Source of the DNA: Defluviitaleaceae bacterium
GTDB lineage: Bacteria > Bacillota > Clostridia > Lachnospirales > WRAX01
Length of the DNA stretch: 34,400 bases
Assembly: GCA_009780485.1 (NCBI GenBank)
Contig: WQZZ01000011.1
Span: forward strand, 1 to 34,400
Direction: 5' to 3'
Of this stretch, positions 1 to 8,273 are shown piece after piece. A program made the position numbers and the translations under genes. How positions within the stretch are numbered: the first letter of the stretch is position 1; each line of letters opens with the position of its first letter. Below the pieces are notes generated by a model, which was not told the origin of the DNA, searched no databases, and was given only the letters and a program-made list of their open reading frames with translations.

Positions 1-842
1 TCCCATGACTTATGTTCGTAGGAGACACGCTGGCGGGTGCGTTCAAAATTAGGGTCTGGGAAGGGTATGGCGGACAGCAACGCCTTCGTGTAGGGGTGCA
101 TGGGTTTGTTGTAGATATGCTCTGCCGTACCCATTTCCACAATTTTGCCTTGGTGCATAACACCAATACGCTTGGAAAAATATTTAACCACCGACAAATT
201 GTGTGCAATGAACAAAATTGTCAAGCCCATTTCCGACTTGAGGTCGTTTAATAGGTTAAGCACCTGTGCTTGAATACTTACATCAAGTGCAGACACTGGC
301 TCATCAGCTATTATCATCTTGGGTTTTAACACGATTGCACGGGCGATGCCTATTCGTTGTCTTTGTCCGCCAGAAAATTCATGTGGATAACGGTTGGCGT
401 GTTCTTTTGTAAGTCCAACGATGTCCAAGGCTTCGTAAACCTTTTTAAGGATTTCATCATTGCTACTGTAAAGTTTGTTGATTTTCATGCCATCGCCTAT
501 TATGTCCTTTACGGTCATTCTGGGATTTAAGGATGAGATGGGGTCTTGGAAAATCATCTGCATACCAGATGTTACCATTTGACGCACTTCTCTATTCCGC
601 TTGCCAGAAATAATTTTGCCGTCAAAAACAACTTCGCCGTCTGTAGGTTCATATAAGCCGATAATCGTTCTGCCTGTGGTGGTTTTACCACAACCAGACT
701 CGCCAACCAAACCAAAGGTTTCCCCGCGTTCGATTTCAAAGGTCAAATCATCTACGGCTTTCAAAACCTTGGCATTTTTGCCTTTGCCTAGGGCAAAGTG
801 ACGGCTAAGGTTTTTAACTTCCAACATATTGCTATTTTCCAT
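1..842 (-). CDS. oppF: Oligopeptide ABC transporter ATP-binding protein OppF, C-terminus beyond the window
   Basis: Second ATPase of a peptide/nickel-type ABC importer, hydrolysing ATP at the cytoplasmic face with OppD. About 280 residues are visible on the minus strand: a Walker A GESGCGKTT, a Q-loop FQDP, the ABC signature FSGGQRQR, a Walker B IIADEP and a switch His in FIAHN, followed by the start of the oligopeptide-specific C-terminal extension (HPYTKALLSAIP). The frame stays open to base 1. The start at 842 (MENSN) lies 9 nt after a GGGGG ribosome binding site and overlaps the end of oppD by 11 bp; an in-frame ATG at 827 is the alternative. Last visible gene of oppABCDF. Transported substrate is not decidable from sequence. 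Confidence 0.93.
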   Translation of the reverse strand, partial: MENSNMLEVKNLSRHFALGKGKNAKVLKAVDDLTFEIERGETFGLVGESGCGKTTTGRTIIGLYEPTDGEVVFDGKIISGKRNREVRQMVTSGMQMIFQDPISSLNPRMTVKDIIGDGMKINKLYSSNDEILKKVYEALDIVGLTKEHANRYPHEFSGGQRQRIGIARAIVLKPKMIIADEPVSALDVSIQAQVLNLLNDLKSEMGLTILFIAHNLSVVKYFSKRIGVMHQGKIVEMGTAEHIYNKPMHPYTKALLSAIPFPDPNFERTRQRVSYEHKSW

Positions 843-1887
843 TGCCGTATGCCCCCTTTGCTTTCTGCCGTTCAAGACGTTTTTTCAGCACATCTGGCAT
901 TTCTACTTTCGGGGCATCTGGGTGCAAAAGCCATGTGGCAGCATAGTGGGTATCGCTGATTTTGAACATAGGTGGCTCTACCCGATTATCAATGTTTAGG
1001 GCAAATTTGTTTCTGGCAGCAAAGGCATCGCCAACAGGCGGGTGTAGCATATTTGGCGGAGTACCTGGTATGCTAAGCAGTTTTTCATCCTGCTCCGTTT
1101 CCATATCAGGCATAGCTGCCAGTAAATTCCAAGTATATGGATGCTGTGGATTGTAGAAAACCTCATCAACATTGCCAATTTCTACAATTTTGCCAGCATA
1201 CATAACTGCCATGCGGTTGGCAATACCTGCAACAACACCCATGTCATGGGTTATAAAGATTACAGACAAATTCCGCTCTTTTTGCAAATCCCTGATAAGC
1301 TCCAAAATTTGGGATTGGACACTAACATCCAATGCTGTTGTTGGCTCATCACAAATCAAAAGCTCTGGGTCGCCTGCCAAGGCACAAGCAATAACAATCC
1401 TTTGACGCATACCACCCGAAAATTGGAAGGGGTATTGGTTATAACGTTTTTCAGGCTCAGGAATAGCAACCGCTTTCATCAGCTCCATGGCTTTTGCGGG
1501 TGCGTCCTTCCTGCTAATTTTCCCTGACAAAACCAAAGATTCAGTAATTTGTTTACCGATTTTCATTACGGGATTAAGGGCAGACAAGGGGTCTTGGAAA
1601 ACCATAGCCATACGAGAACCCCGTATCTCAGAAAACTGCTTTTGTTTGATTTTCGTCAAGTCCATGTCACTGTAACTGATTTGACCTTGGCTAATGGTAG
1701 CATTTTGTTGCAAAATACCCATAATCGCCTTAGATGTTACGGACTTGCCAGAGCCAGATTCGCCAACAATTGCCAGCGTTTCGCCCCTTGCCAAATCAAA
1801 ACTAACATCCCGCACAGCCTTGACGGTGCCAGTAAATGTCTTAAATTCCACACTTAGATTTTTAACTTGCAGTATATTATCACTCAT
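832..1887 (-). CDS. oppD: Oligopeptide ABC transporter ATP-binding protein OppD
   Basis: ATPase subunit (351 aa) of the peptide importer, paired with OppF. It shows Walker A GESGSGKS, Q-loop FQDPLSALNP, signature FSGGMRQR, Walker B LLICDEPTTALD and the H-loop ITHD, then the C-terminal oligopeptide/dipeptide extension (PHPYTWNLLAAMP). I place the start at ATG 1887 (MSDNILQVK) because AAGGAGG sits 7 nt upstream. A longer reading from 1944 would add an unlikely N-terminus overlapping oppC. The start is 13 nt past the oppC stop and the end overlaps oppF, so translation is probably coupled. Family assignment is firm; the peptide-type substrate is inferred from subunit composition. Confidence 0.94.
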   Translation of the reverse strand: MSDNILQVKNLSVEFKTFTGTVKAVRDVSFDLARGETLAIVGESGSGKSVTSKAIMGILQQNATISQGQISYSDMDLTKIKQKQFSEIRGSRMAMVFQDPLSALNPVMKIGKQITESLVLSGKISRKDAPAKAMELMKAVAIPEPEKRYNQYPFQFSGGMRQRIVIACALAGDPELLICDEPTTALDVSVQSQILELIRDLQKERNLSVIFITHDMGVVAGIANRMAVMYAGKIVEIGNVDEVFYNPQHPYTWNLLAAMPDMETEQDEKLLSIPGTPPNMLHPPVGDAFAARNKFALNIDNRVEPPMFKISDTHYAATWLLHPDAPKVEMPDVLKKRLERQKAKGAYGNGK

Positions 1888-1900
1888 ATCATCCCTCCTT

Positions 1901-3064
1901 CTAATGCCCACGCAATGTGGGGTCAAAGGCATCACGCAGTCCATTTGACATCATTTGAAACGACAGCATCAAAATAGATATTACCAGTGCTGGGAAAAAC
2001 ACTGCGTGGGGGTTTGTAAGCAACATTTCTTGTCCTTGGGACAACAACACGCCCACAGACGGCTCTGGTGCTTGTATACCCAAACCTAGATAGGAGAGGA
2101 ATGCCTCTGTCATCATAAATGTAGGTATTGCCACTGCAACCTGCGTAATAGTCGGACCAATTGCGTTGGGCAAGATATAACGGAAAATCAACCTCTTATC
2201 GCTTGCACCCATAACCCGTGCCGCCATTACATATTCTTGACCCTTATAACGGTAGAACTGGGCGCGCATCATCTGAGCCATGCCAATCCACCCAGAGAAG
2301 GTGAGGGCGATTATTAAGCTCCACATAGTTGTACCCAATCGAGTAGCTATAATTATTACCATAATTAGCGTGGGTACGGCGTTGAAGACTTCCATGATGT
2401 AAAGCATTATCATATCGGTTTTCTTGCCATAATATGCCGCAACTGCACCAAAAACAACACCTATGGTAAGGTTGATAAGCACAGCAATTGCTGCCATTGT
2501 CAAAGAAACCCTTGCCCCTCGCCATAGTCTTGTCCATAAGTCACGTCCAAGCATATCCGAGCCGAACCAGAAATATACATCTTCTGCCCCCACATTTGCA
2601 TAGGCATCAATACGTATTTCTGCCATTGGTACGGTTCTAGCACCTGCGGTCTGGTAAAATGTCCGCACGGTTTCGATATACACACTCTCCCAGTTAGGCA
2701 TATTGGCAACTTGCACCGTCACCACAGACGTTCCGTCAAAAATACCAAAATTCTCAAGAATTGGTATACGTGGTGGCAGTCTGTCCCATTGAACATTTTG
2801 CTCACGGAAATGGAAGTCGCCCATCATTGGTCCAAAAATCGCCATGATGATAATGAAAAGCAACATAAAAATAGAAACCATAGAAGCCTTGTTTTTAGAA
2901 AAACGTATCATAGCATCTTTGAAAAAGCCCACTGGCGGGTCTTCTGGTACTGTGTCTGACAAAACTTCACCTTTTTCTTGAAACTGAAAGTCATCTTCGG
3001 TAAAGGTATAATTTTTTAACAATTCCACATTGTCAACGGGAATAGAATTAGCTTCGTGCCGCAC
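1901..3064 (-). CDS. oppC: Oligopeptide ABC transporter permease OppC
   Basis: Inner-membrane permease (387 aa), partner of OppB. The N-terminal cytoplasmic tail (about residues 1-45) is followed by TM1, an extracytoplasmic loop enlarged to roughly 90 residues, and then the BPD_transp_1 core with about five TM segments. The coupling-helix EAA-type motif is visible around AARVMGASDKRLIFRYILPN. The start chosen is GTG 3064 (MRHEAN), 8 nt after AGGAGG, giving a 17-bp overlap with oppB. The upstream GTG at 3073 lies on the ribosome binding site and is less likely. The long loop after TM1 is typical of OppC-type rather than DppC-type proteins. Confidence 0.92.
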   Translation of the reverse strand: MRHEANSIPVDNVELLKNYTFTEDDFQFQEKGEVLSDTVPEDPPVGFFKDAMIRFSKNKASMVSIFMLLFIIIMAIFGPMMGDFHFREQNVQWDRLPPRIPILENFGIFDGTSVVTVQVANMPNWESVYIETVRTFYQTAGARTVPMAEIRIDAYANVGAEDVYFWFGSDMLGRDLWTRLWRGARVSLTMAAIAVLINLTIGVVFGAVAAYYGKKTDMIMLYIMEVFNAVPTLIMVIIIATRLGTTMWSLIIALTFSGWIGMAQMMRAQFYRYKGQEYVMAARVMGASDKRLIFRYILPNAIGPTITQVAVAIPTFMMTEAFLSYLGLGIQAPEPSVGVLLSQGQEMLLTNPHAVFFPALVISILMLSFQMMSNGLRDAFDPTLRGH

Positions 3065-4010
3065 TTCTTCCACCTCCTATAACAATTCTCGGGTCTACAA
3101 TGCTGTAACTTAGGTCGATTAACAGACGGGCAACCAGTGCTATAAAGGTGTACATTACTGTGGTTGCCATTATCAGTGGATAATCATGGCTTAAAAGGGC
3201 GTTTATCATTATCCTGCCCATGCCAGGTATTGCAAAAATTTCCTCCACCACAACCGAACCACTCAAAATAGTCACAAATATACCCACAAGCATACCCATA
3301 ATGGGAATTAGAGAATTTCGCAGGGCGTGCCGAAAAACGGCTTGGTGGGTTCGCAGACCCTTGGTTTTTGCTAGTAGCATATAGTCGGAATTTAGGGTTT
3401 CTATAAGTTCTCCCCTTAAAAACCTTGTTATAAAGGCAATGCCACCGAAAGACAAGGCGAGGATTGGTAATATCATAGAATGAAGCCTATCCCAATCCCA
3501 GTTTTGGGATGTGGAGAATATCATTGGGAACAACCCCAGCCTAAATGCCAAGAAATACTGCATCAGCGACGCAAGCACGAAGCTCGGCACTGATATAAAC
3601 ACAACCACCAAAGCTGAAACTGCATGGTCGGGAATTCTATTTCGCTTTAATGCAGCAAGCGACCCCAAGAAAAAGCCGAGGGGGACAATTATGAAATTGG
3701 ATAATAAGTTAAGCACAATGGTTATAGGAAATCTTTCTGTTAGAATATCGGTAATGTCACGGCTTGGTTGCACAATCAAAGAAATTCCGAAGTCAAAGGT
3801 TACAATGCTACGCAAAAAGTGACCAAATTGTACAATCAGCGGCTGGTCTAAATGGAAACGACGCTCCATTGCAAGCCTAACCTCTGGTCTTATTGCGGGG
3901 TTCTCGAATGGACCGCCAGGCACAGAGTTTATCAAAAAGAATGTAAAAAGCGACACCAAAAACAACGCAATAAACATAAATAAAACACGTTGAAGTACGT
4001 ATTTAAGCAA
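3048..4010 (-). CDS. oppB: Oligopeptide ABC transporter permease OppB
   Basis: Membrane permease (320 aa) that forms the translocation channel with OppC. It begins with the family-typical MLKYVLQRV and TM1, continues with a loop containing the OppB hallmark PGGPFENP, and has about five further TM segments and an EAA coupling motif near AKTKGLRTHQAVFRHALRNS. The best start is TTG 4010 (alternative GTG 4019), shortly after AGGCAGGTG. The ATG at 4061 gives a longer ORF but lies inside the intergenic hairpin at 4033-4067 and adds a non-family sequence, so I reject it. Overlaps oppC by 17 bp. Confidence 0.9.
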   Translation of the reverse strand: MLKYVLQRVLFMFIALFLVSLFTFFLINSVPGGPFENPAIRPEVRLAMERRFHLDQPLIVQFGHFLRSIVTFDFGISLIVQPSRDITDILTERFPITIVLNLLSNFIIVPLGFFLGSLAALKRNRIPDHAVSALVVVFISVPSFVLASLMQYFLAFRLGLFPMIFSTSQNWDWDRLHSMILPILALSFGGIAFITRFLRGELIETLNSDYMLLAKTKGLRTHQAVFRHALRNSLIPIMGMLVGIFVTILSGSVVVEEIFAIPGMGRIMINALLSHDYPLIMATTVMYTFIALVARLLIDLSYSIVDPRIVIGGGRSAARS

Positions 4011-4032
4011 AACTTTCACCTGCCTTATATTA

Positions 4033-4067
4033 CAAAGGTTGGGGACAATTAACGCCCCCAACCTTTG
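4033..4067 (-). promoter_or_regulatory. Intercistronic hairpin between oppA and oppB
   Basis: A 12-bp perfect inverted repeat (4033-4044 with 4056-4067, core AAAGGTTGGGG, 11-nt loop) lies 28 nt after the oppA stop. On the transcript it is followed by GTAATATAAGGC rather than a U tract, so it is not a classical terminator. Inference: an RNA stabiliser or partial attenuator that keeps binding-protein mRNA more abundant than permease mRNA, as known for several binding-protein-dependent operons. Confidence 0.7.
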
Positions 4068-4094
4068 CTATTTGCTTGTTAATTAGTTAGGGTT

Positions 4095-5990
4095 CTATGG
4101 GTTTACAACGATACTTCTTTCCACATTAGGCTCGATGAAGGATTGATGTACGGCATGACCTACTGGGAACAAGAACTCGTCAAGTAGTAAATGCACTCTG
4201 TCAGAATAAATTACAGCAGTGTTGTTTTGGTAAATCGGCACCCAAGGCATATAGTCGAGGATAATGGCTTCCATTCTTGCCAAGGCATCAATTCTACCAT
4301 CGTCGTCAAACACCAAGTCGCCTTGAGCGGCACGGGTTTGAAGTTCCATAAACTCTGGGCTGTTCATTTGGTGAAGTCTAGGAAGTTGGTCGTATCTCCA
4401 AATGTTAAAAGTTGCCCAAGCGTTCCAAGAATTTTGACCTTCCGTACCCCAACCAGAGTCATGTAGACCTGCCTGCATTCTTTCATAAGATGCGGTAACT
4501 GGCATAGAAGTCAAAACAAGCTCAAATCTATCAGCACCGAAAAGACCTTCAAATTCTTCTTTCAAGAACTCGCTGGCAAGACGTTGCTCCAAAGCACCTT
4601 CAAAGTATTGAAGCTCCATTTGCACAGGTACAGAGCCGTTTCTTTCCCAAGCGAGGTTAAACAATTCCAAAGCACGTTCTGGGTCGAAGCTGTAGTTCGC
4701 ACCTTGGTTTGCCATGCCCTGTGGCGTATCTCTAAATCTTACTGGGTTGTTAGCCAAATCGCCTACCCATGCACGGCTGGAAGCGATGTAGTTTGCAGGG
4801 ATAAACACTTGGAAAATGTCATGTGCTATTGTAACCCTGTCGGTTGCGTAAAACAGTGCATGTCTGAAATCTCTATCCCTTAGGATTGGGTTGGTTTCAG
4901 AAGCGGAGTTGATGTGGAAGCCCCATACAACAGGACCTTCTACACGGACGGTACGTGGGTCTTCCCTAAATTGTGGGAAGGTGGTGCTGGTAAGAGCCAT
5001 TACATCTAATTCACCAGCAAGGAACATTTGCATTACCGTTCCAGGGTCTGGCACCACAAGCTCTTCGATAACATCCCATGTAAACATATGTGCCAATGGG
5101 TGGTCATGGTTTCTCTCGAAAACCCTGTATTGGTCTCTTGCCCAGTCAACCATAATCCAGCGACCGCTTTGTGCAAGGTCTGCAAGTTCCAAGCCGTAGG
5201 TGTTGATGGTTCTATCAGCATTAAAAGCAGCTTCGTACATTTCTGGGTCAACCGCTGCAAGGGCAGCCATAGAAGCGAAAGTTTGAAGTACATCAATCTC
5301 TCTGGTTGGAGTTGCTAGGGTGAAGCGTAGGGTGTAATCGTCAAGAACCTCGATACCCACATCATCCCAAGTTGCTGGGTTGTCAGTAGCTGGAAGAACA
5401 TCAGGAGACCAGTTAGGTTCGCCAGAAGCGGTAATTTCAAGATAATCTTCCATGTTTAGACCTAGGAAGTACGCCCTTGCACCAACAACATTAAACACGT
5501 TGAAGAAAGCACTTGCACCTGGGCTTGCAAGGGTTGGGTTAAGAAGCATTCTCCAAGAATATTCATAAGTATGGGCATTAATTGGTGTGCCATTGGAAAA
5601 CGCTAAGTCTTCACGTAATGTGATTGTCCATACCGTCATGTCATCATTATGCACTGGCAAATCTGCTGCAAAACCCGGGAACCATCGTATATGGTTAGTT
5701 TCTGTGCAGTACAGAAGATAGAAGAAGCTACCTTGGGTGTAAGTCAGTGCCACACGCACAGGGTCAAATGTGTGGTTGTGTGGTGCAAGGGATGGGATGG
5801 AAGCACCAGTCCTCCTGTAAACAACCAGACCTTCTGCTACTGGCTGCTCTGCTTGTTGACCTTGTTGCTGTTCGCCACCGTCAACCACTGGGGGCGTTGG
5901 GTCTGGGTCGTTGTTTCCTCCACATGCGGCAAGCAAACCAAGGGTAAGTGCCGAACCAGCAATTACAAATGCTTTTTTCCAAAACTTCAT
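4095..5990 (-). CDS. oppA: Oligopeptide ABC transporter substrate-binding lipoprotein OppA
   Basis: Extracellular peptide-binding lipoprotein (631 aa, SBP family 5). It has a lipoprotein signal peptide: basic MKFWKK, a hydrophobic stretch and the lipobox LAAC with Cys23 as the lipidated residue. A low-complexity Pro/Gln/Glu linker (about residues 25-50) precedes the SBP_bac_5 domain, which shows the conserved region around LREDLAFSNGTPINAHTYEYSWR. The start at 5990 is 7 nt after GGAGG. First gene of the opp operon. The binding specificity cannot be read from sequence. I found no convincing -35/-10 pair upstream: an AT-rich TATAAA near 6015-6020 lacks a recognisable -35. Confidence 0.94.
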   Translation of the reverse strand: MKFWKKAFVIAGSALTLGLLAACGGNNDPDPTPPVVDGGEQQQGQQAEQPVAEGLVVYRRTGASIPSLAPHNHTFDPVRVALTYTQGSFFYLLYCTETNHIRWFPGFAADLPVHNDDMTVWTITLREDLAFSNGTPINAHTYEYSWRMLLNPTLASPGASAFFNVFNVVGARAYFLGLNMEDYLEITASGEPNWSPDVLPATDNPATWDDVGIEVLDDYTLRFTLATPTREIDVLQTFASMAALAAVDPEMYEAAFNADRTINTYGLELADLAQSGRWIMVDWARDQYRVFERNHDHPLAHMFTWDVIEELVVPDPGTVMQMFLAGELDVMALTSTTFPQFREDPRTVRVEGPVVWGFHINSASETNPILRDRDFRHALFYATDRVTIAHDIFQVFIPANYIASSRAWVGDLANNPVRFRDTPQGMANQGANYSFDPERALELFNLAWERNGSVPVQMELQYFEGALEQRLASEFLKEEFEGLFGADRFELVLTSMPVTASYERMQAGLHDSGWGTEGQNSWNAWATFNIWRYDQLPRLHQMNSPEFMELQTRAAQGDLVFDDDGRIDALARMEAIILDYMPWVPIYQNNTAVIYSDRVHLLLDEFLFPVGHAVHQSFIEPNVERSIVVNP

Positions 5991-6034
5991 GGTAAAACCT
6001 CCATTTCAAATTTTTCTTTTTATATTTCACAGAC

Positions 6035-6063
6035 TTGCTATTGGAGCAGGGCTGTGTTATAAT
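6035..6063 (+). promoter_or_regulatory. Sigma-A-type promoter for the 6100 membrane gene
   Basis: TTGCTA (6035-6040), a 17-nt spacer, then TATAAT (6058-6063). It lies 37 nt before the ATG at 6100 and reads away from oppA, so the two genes are divergently transcribed. Confidence 0.75.
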
Positions 6064-6099
6064 TCCAAAAAGCAGTCAGATTTTGGAGGTTCCAGTCAA

Positions 6100-6510
6100 A
6101 TGCTAAAAAGCTTTTTAACCAGACACGCCAAGACCATAATACTTTTTGTGATTATCATGATTTATGGAGCGGTACACTTTACATTAAGCGAAAGTCATCC
6201 CCTTCATACTTTGTCCAACATTTGCTTTAATGTTGGCTCTCTTAGTCTAGCATACGCACTTATCTTAGAATTGTTAAATCGAAATTATTTTAAGATGTTT
6301 GCATATCCTGTTTACTACTTCATAGAGTCCCGTAAGGTGTCCATAAGGCGTAAGCGGGGTGTTGAAAGCCAATCGCCCTTATCTCCCTACGATTATGAAC
6401 AGCAGGGCTTGCGAAAGCGGAAGAATATTATATTCTATGTAATTGGCGGAATTTTTATCATCTTGTCTATAATTTTTGCCCTTCTCTTTCAACCCTACTT
6501 AGCCACATGA
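6100..6510 (+). CDS. Small membrane protein of unknown function
   Basis: 136 residues. The start at ATG 6100 is set by GGAGGT 9 nt upstream and a good promoter at 6035-6063; the longer open frame from 5911 crosses that promoter and oppA and is rejected. Three hydrophobic segments are visible: about residues 13-30, 40-60, and 112-132. Between the second and third lies a basic, probably cytoplasmic loop (SRKVSIRRKRG). The layout is loosely reminiscent of short DUF3899-type membrane proteins, but I cannot assign a family. Divergent from oppA and isolated from other genes; no function proposed. Confidence 0.75.
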   Translation: MLKSFLTRHAKTIILFVIIMIYGAVHFTLSESHPLHTLSNICFNVGSLSLAYALILELLNRNYFKMFAYPVYYFIESRKVSIRRKRGVESQSPLSPYDYEQQGLRKRKNIIFYVIGGIFIILSIIFALLFQPYLAT

Positions 6511-6754
6511 TAACACGCCAATCTAGGTGTGTCAAGCACATAAAAGTTGTGTTGTCCTCGTTTGTGTGACTGGGCGTCAGTATTTTGAAATATTTCTGTA
6601 ACATTATGTCGATTAAAAGTCCATAACGCCAGCCACCTATATCTAGATGGAATATAAGGCGAATTTAACAAAGATTTAATATTTAGAAGACGTATTTTGG
6701 CGATATAATCAACCTATTTTGCTAAAATTTACCAAATCGTAAGACGCATAATCT
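6511..6754. other. Non-coding AT-rich interval
   Basis: No ORF with a ribosome binding site on either strand. A weak 7-bp stem (ACACGCC 6513-6519 with GGTGTGT 6526-6532, one G-U pair) follows the 6100 gene and could be a poor terminator, but no T tract follows. I see nothing else definable up to the palindromic element at 6755. Confidence 0.5.
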
Positions 6755-6863
6755 ATAATGGTAGGGGCGGGCATTGCCCGCCCTAATTATGTAGACGATA
6801 CAGTTCAGCACAAAAAACAGTGCAAACAGAAATGGGGCGTGCAATGCACGCCCCTACCATTAT
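6755..6863. repeat. Nested palindromic repeat element (REP/MITE-like)
   Basis: A 109-bp unit bounded by 15-bp perfect inverted arms (6755-6769 and 6849-6863, ATAATGGTAGGGGCG and complement). Each arm is also part of its own local palindrome: 6765-6783 (9-bp arms, GGGCGGGCA) and 6834-6854 (10-bp arms, GGGGCGTGCA). Related CGCCCCTA-containing palindromes occur at 15482-15506 and 27696-27720. It abuts the sigG stop codon and may also end transcription. Intercistronic repeat families of this shape are common in bacteria; mobility is inferred only. Confidence 0.75.
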
Positions 6864-6868
6864 TAAAA

Positions 6869-7660
6869 TCAAGATACATATTTCCTCATATTCTTCAAAG
6901 CGTTTTTTTCAAGTCGGCTTACTTGTGCTTGGCTAATGCCAATTTCATCAGCCACCTCCATTTGGGTCTTGCCCTCAAAAAAACGCAGACTGATGATATG
7001 CCGTTCTCGCTCGCCAAGTCGTTTCATGGCTTCGGACAAAGAGATGTTTTCCAGCCACATAATATCTGTATCCTTTTCGTCTTTTAACTGGTCCATAACA
7101 AAAAGGGCGTCCGTGCCGTCGTTGTAAACGGGCTCAAACAAAGACACTGGCTCTTGGATGGCATCTAAAGCAAAAACAACGTCTTTGCGGTCAATTCCCA
7201 GTTCTGTAGCGATTTCTTCCACAGTAGGCTCTTTGCTATTCAAATTTATTAGTCTCTCTTTTGCCTGCAAAGCCTTGTAGGCGATGTCCCGCAAACTGCG
7301 ACTTACCCTAATGGAATTGTTGTCCCGCAAATATCGCCTAATTTCACCAATAATCATAGGAACAGCATATGTGGAAAATTTAACCCCATGGCTGGTGTCG
7401 AAGTTGTCGATGGCTTTAATTAACCCGATACAGCCAACTTGGAAAATATCGTCAATGTTTTCGCCACGGTTGTTAAACCGTTGGATAACACTTAAAACAA
7501 GGCGAAGGTTGCCGTATATATATTCACTTCTGGCGTGCTTGCAGCCCTGTAAAATCTTCGCAAAAAGAGCATCCTTTTCTGCCTGTTTCAACATGGGAAG
7601 CTTGGCAGTGTTGACACCACAAATTTCAACCTTGGTGCGTTGTGTACCGTTCATGCACAT
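6869..7660 (-). CDS. sigG: RNA polymerase sporulation sigma factor SigG
   Basis: Forespore-specific sigma factor (263 aa) that directs late forespore transcription. The N-terminus carries the sigma-G signature KVEICGVNTAKLP. Region 2 shows NLRLVLSVIQRFNNRGENIDDIFQ and the core-binding GLIKAIDNFD, with the -10 recognition helix near FSTYAVPMIIGEIRRYLRD. Region 3 is at about 130-175, and region 4 ends in the helix-turn-helix TQMEVADEIGISQAQVSRLEKNAL. Start ATG 7660; ATG 7654 or GTG 7669 are possible. A sigma-F-like promoter lies at 7710-7738. The spoIIGA-sigE pair often found between ftsZ and sigG is absent; a hypothetical gene takes its place. Confidence 0.95.
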   Translation of the reverse strand: MCMNGTQRTKVEICGVNTAKLPMLKQAEKDALFAKILQGCKHARSEYIYGNLRLVLSVIQRFNNRGENIDDIFQVGCIGLIKAIDNFDTSHGVKFSTYAVPMIIGEIRRYLRDNNSIRVSRSLRDIAYKALQAKERLINLNSKEPTVEEIATELGIDRKDVVFALDAIQEPVSLFEPVYNDGTDALFVMDQLKDEKDTDIMWLENISLSEAMKRLGERERHIISLRFFEGKTQMEVADEIGISQAQVSRLEKNALKNMRKYVS

Positions 7661-7709
7661 TTCGCCCACTCTCTATATAAAGTCTAAAGTTTTTCTAAAG
7701 TTATAGAGA

Positions 7710-7738
7710 TATTTTTTCCAAGGCAAGCCAGTTTATAC
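7710..7738 (-). promoter_or_regulatory. Candidate sigma-F-type promoter of sigG
   Basis: On the minus strand GTATA (7738-7734), a 14-nt spacer, then GGAAAAAATA (7719-7710). The -10 element fits the sigma-F consensus GGHNANVHTR at every position; the -35 fits GYATA. The spacer is about 1 nt shorter than the usual 15. It lies about 50 nt before the sigG start and just after the upstream operon's terminator, so sigG appears independently transcribed, as expected of this sigma-F target. Confidence 0.55.
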
Positions 7739-7774
7739 CAGCAAAATCTTCCAATTCTTTCTTAAATTTTTCAA

Positions 7775-7803
7775 TAAAAAACCTGTGACAGATTGCCACA
7801 GGT
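7775..7803 (-). terminator. Rho-independent terminator of the divIB-ftsZ operon
   Basis: A 10-bp stem with one G-U pair (7781-7790 with 7794-7803) and an ATC loop is followed on the minus strand by six T (7780-7775). It lies 10 nt after the stop of the 7813 gene and separates that operon from sigG. Confidence 0.85.
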
Positions 7804-7812
7804 GCAGTTTTA

Positions 7813-8259
7813 TTAGGGTTTTTTCTTTTCTTTTGCTTCTTTTCTTTTTGCCTTTTTCGCCTCTTTTACCTCAAACTGGCTCTTAGCCCCTTTAACAGAG
7901 GCGATGTAAATACCAGCCAGCTCCACCTGATAAGTCTTTTTAGGTTCTAAAAAGTTGTAGTTTGCTTTGTCGCACATAAGGGTGACAATTTGCTTTTCTA
8001 CCTTTGCCATAACAAAGTACATTTTAGTTACCTTGGCAGTTTTTGGTAAATTTTCCATAATAACTTTTGGTAGATTTACATTGTCGGCTTTGTCATGTTT
8101 TTTGTCGATAACAAATATTTTGGCTGACACCTTGTTTTTGCTTACCGCTTCTTGCTGGGCAGAATATCGCTTGGTTGCCCAACGATTTAGAAAATAAAAT
8201 CCAGCCCCTAGCACTACCACGATACCAAAAACAATTATAACAATATCTAAAGCTCCCAC
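7813..8259 (-). CDS. Hypothetical membrane-anchored protein downstream of ftsZ
   Basis: 148 residues starting at GTG 8259, with AGGAG 8 nt upstream inside the end of ftsZ (14-nt gap), so it is very likely co-transcribed with ftsZ. One N-terminal TM helix (about residues 5-25), then a cytoplasmic-type soluble domain of alternating beta-like segments (KIFVIDKK, VTKMYFVMAK, KTYQVELAGIYIASVKG), and a strongly basic tail of Lys/Ala/Glu repeats (about residues 130-148). Related short proteins that sense or buffer cell-envelope processes exist, but I recognise no family. Position suggests a division- or sporulation-linked role by context only. Confidence 0.8.
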   Translation of the reverse strand: MGALDIVIIVFGIVVVLGAGFYFLNRWATKRYSAQQEAVSKNKVSAKIFVIDKKHDKADNVNLPKVIMENLPKTAKVTKMYFVMAKVEKQIVTLMCDKANYNFLEPKKTYQVELAGIYIASVKGAKSQFEVKEAKKAKRKEAKEKKKP

Positions 8260-8273
8260 TTAAACAATCTCCT

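Noticed and set aside
3048-4061. Longer oppB reading frame beginning with ATG at 4061
   Set aside because: The first 17 codons run through the intercistronic hairpin and do not resemble OppB; TTG 4010 begins with the family-typical N-terminus and follows a ribosome binding site.
5911-6099. N-terminal extension of the small membrane gene
   Set aside because: It crosses the oppA signal-peptide region and its own promoter; ATG 6100 has a clear ribosome binding site.
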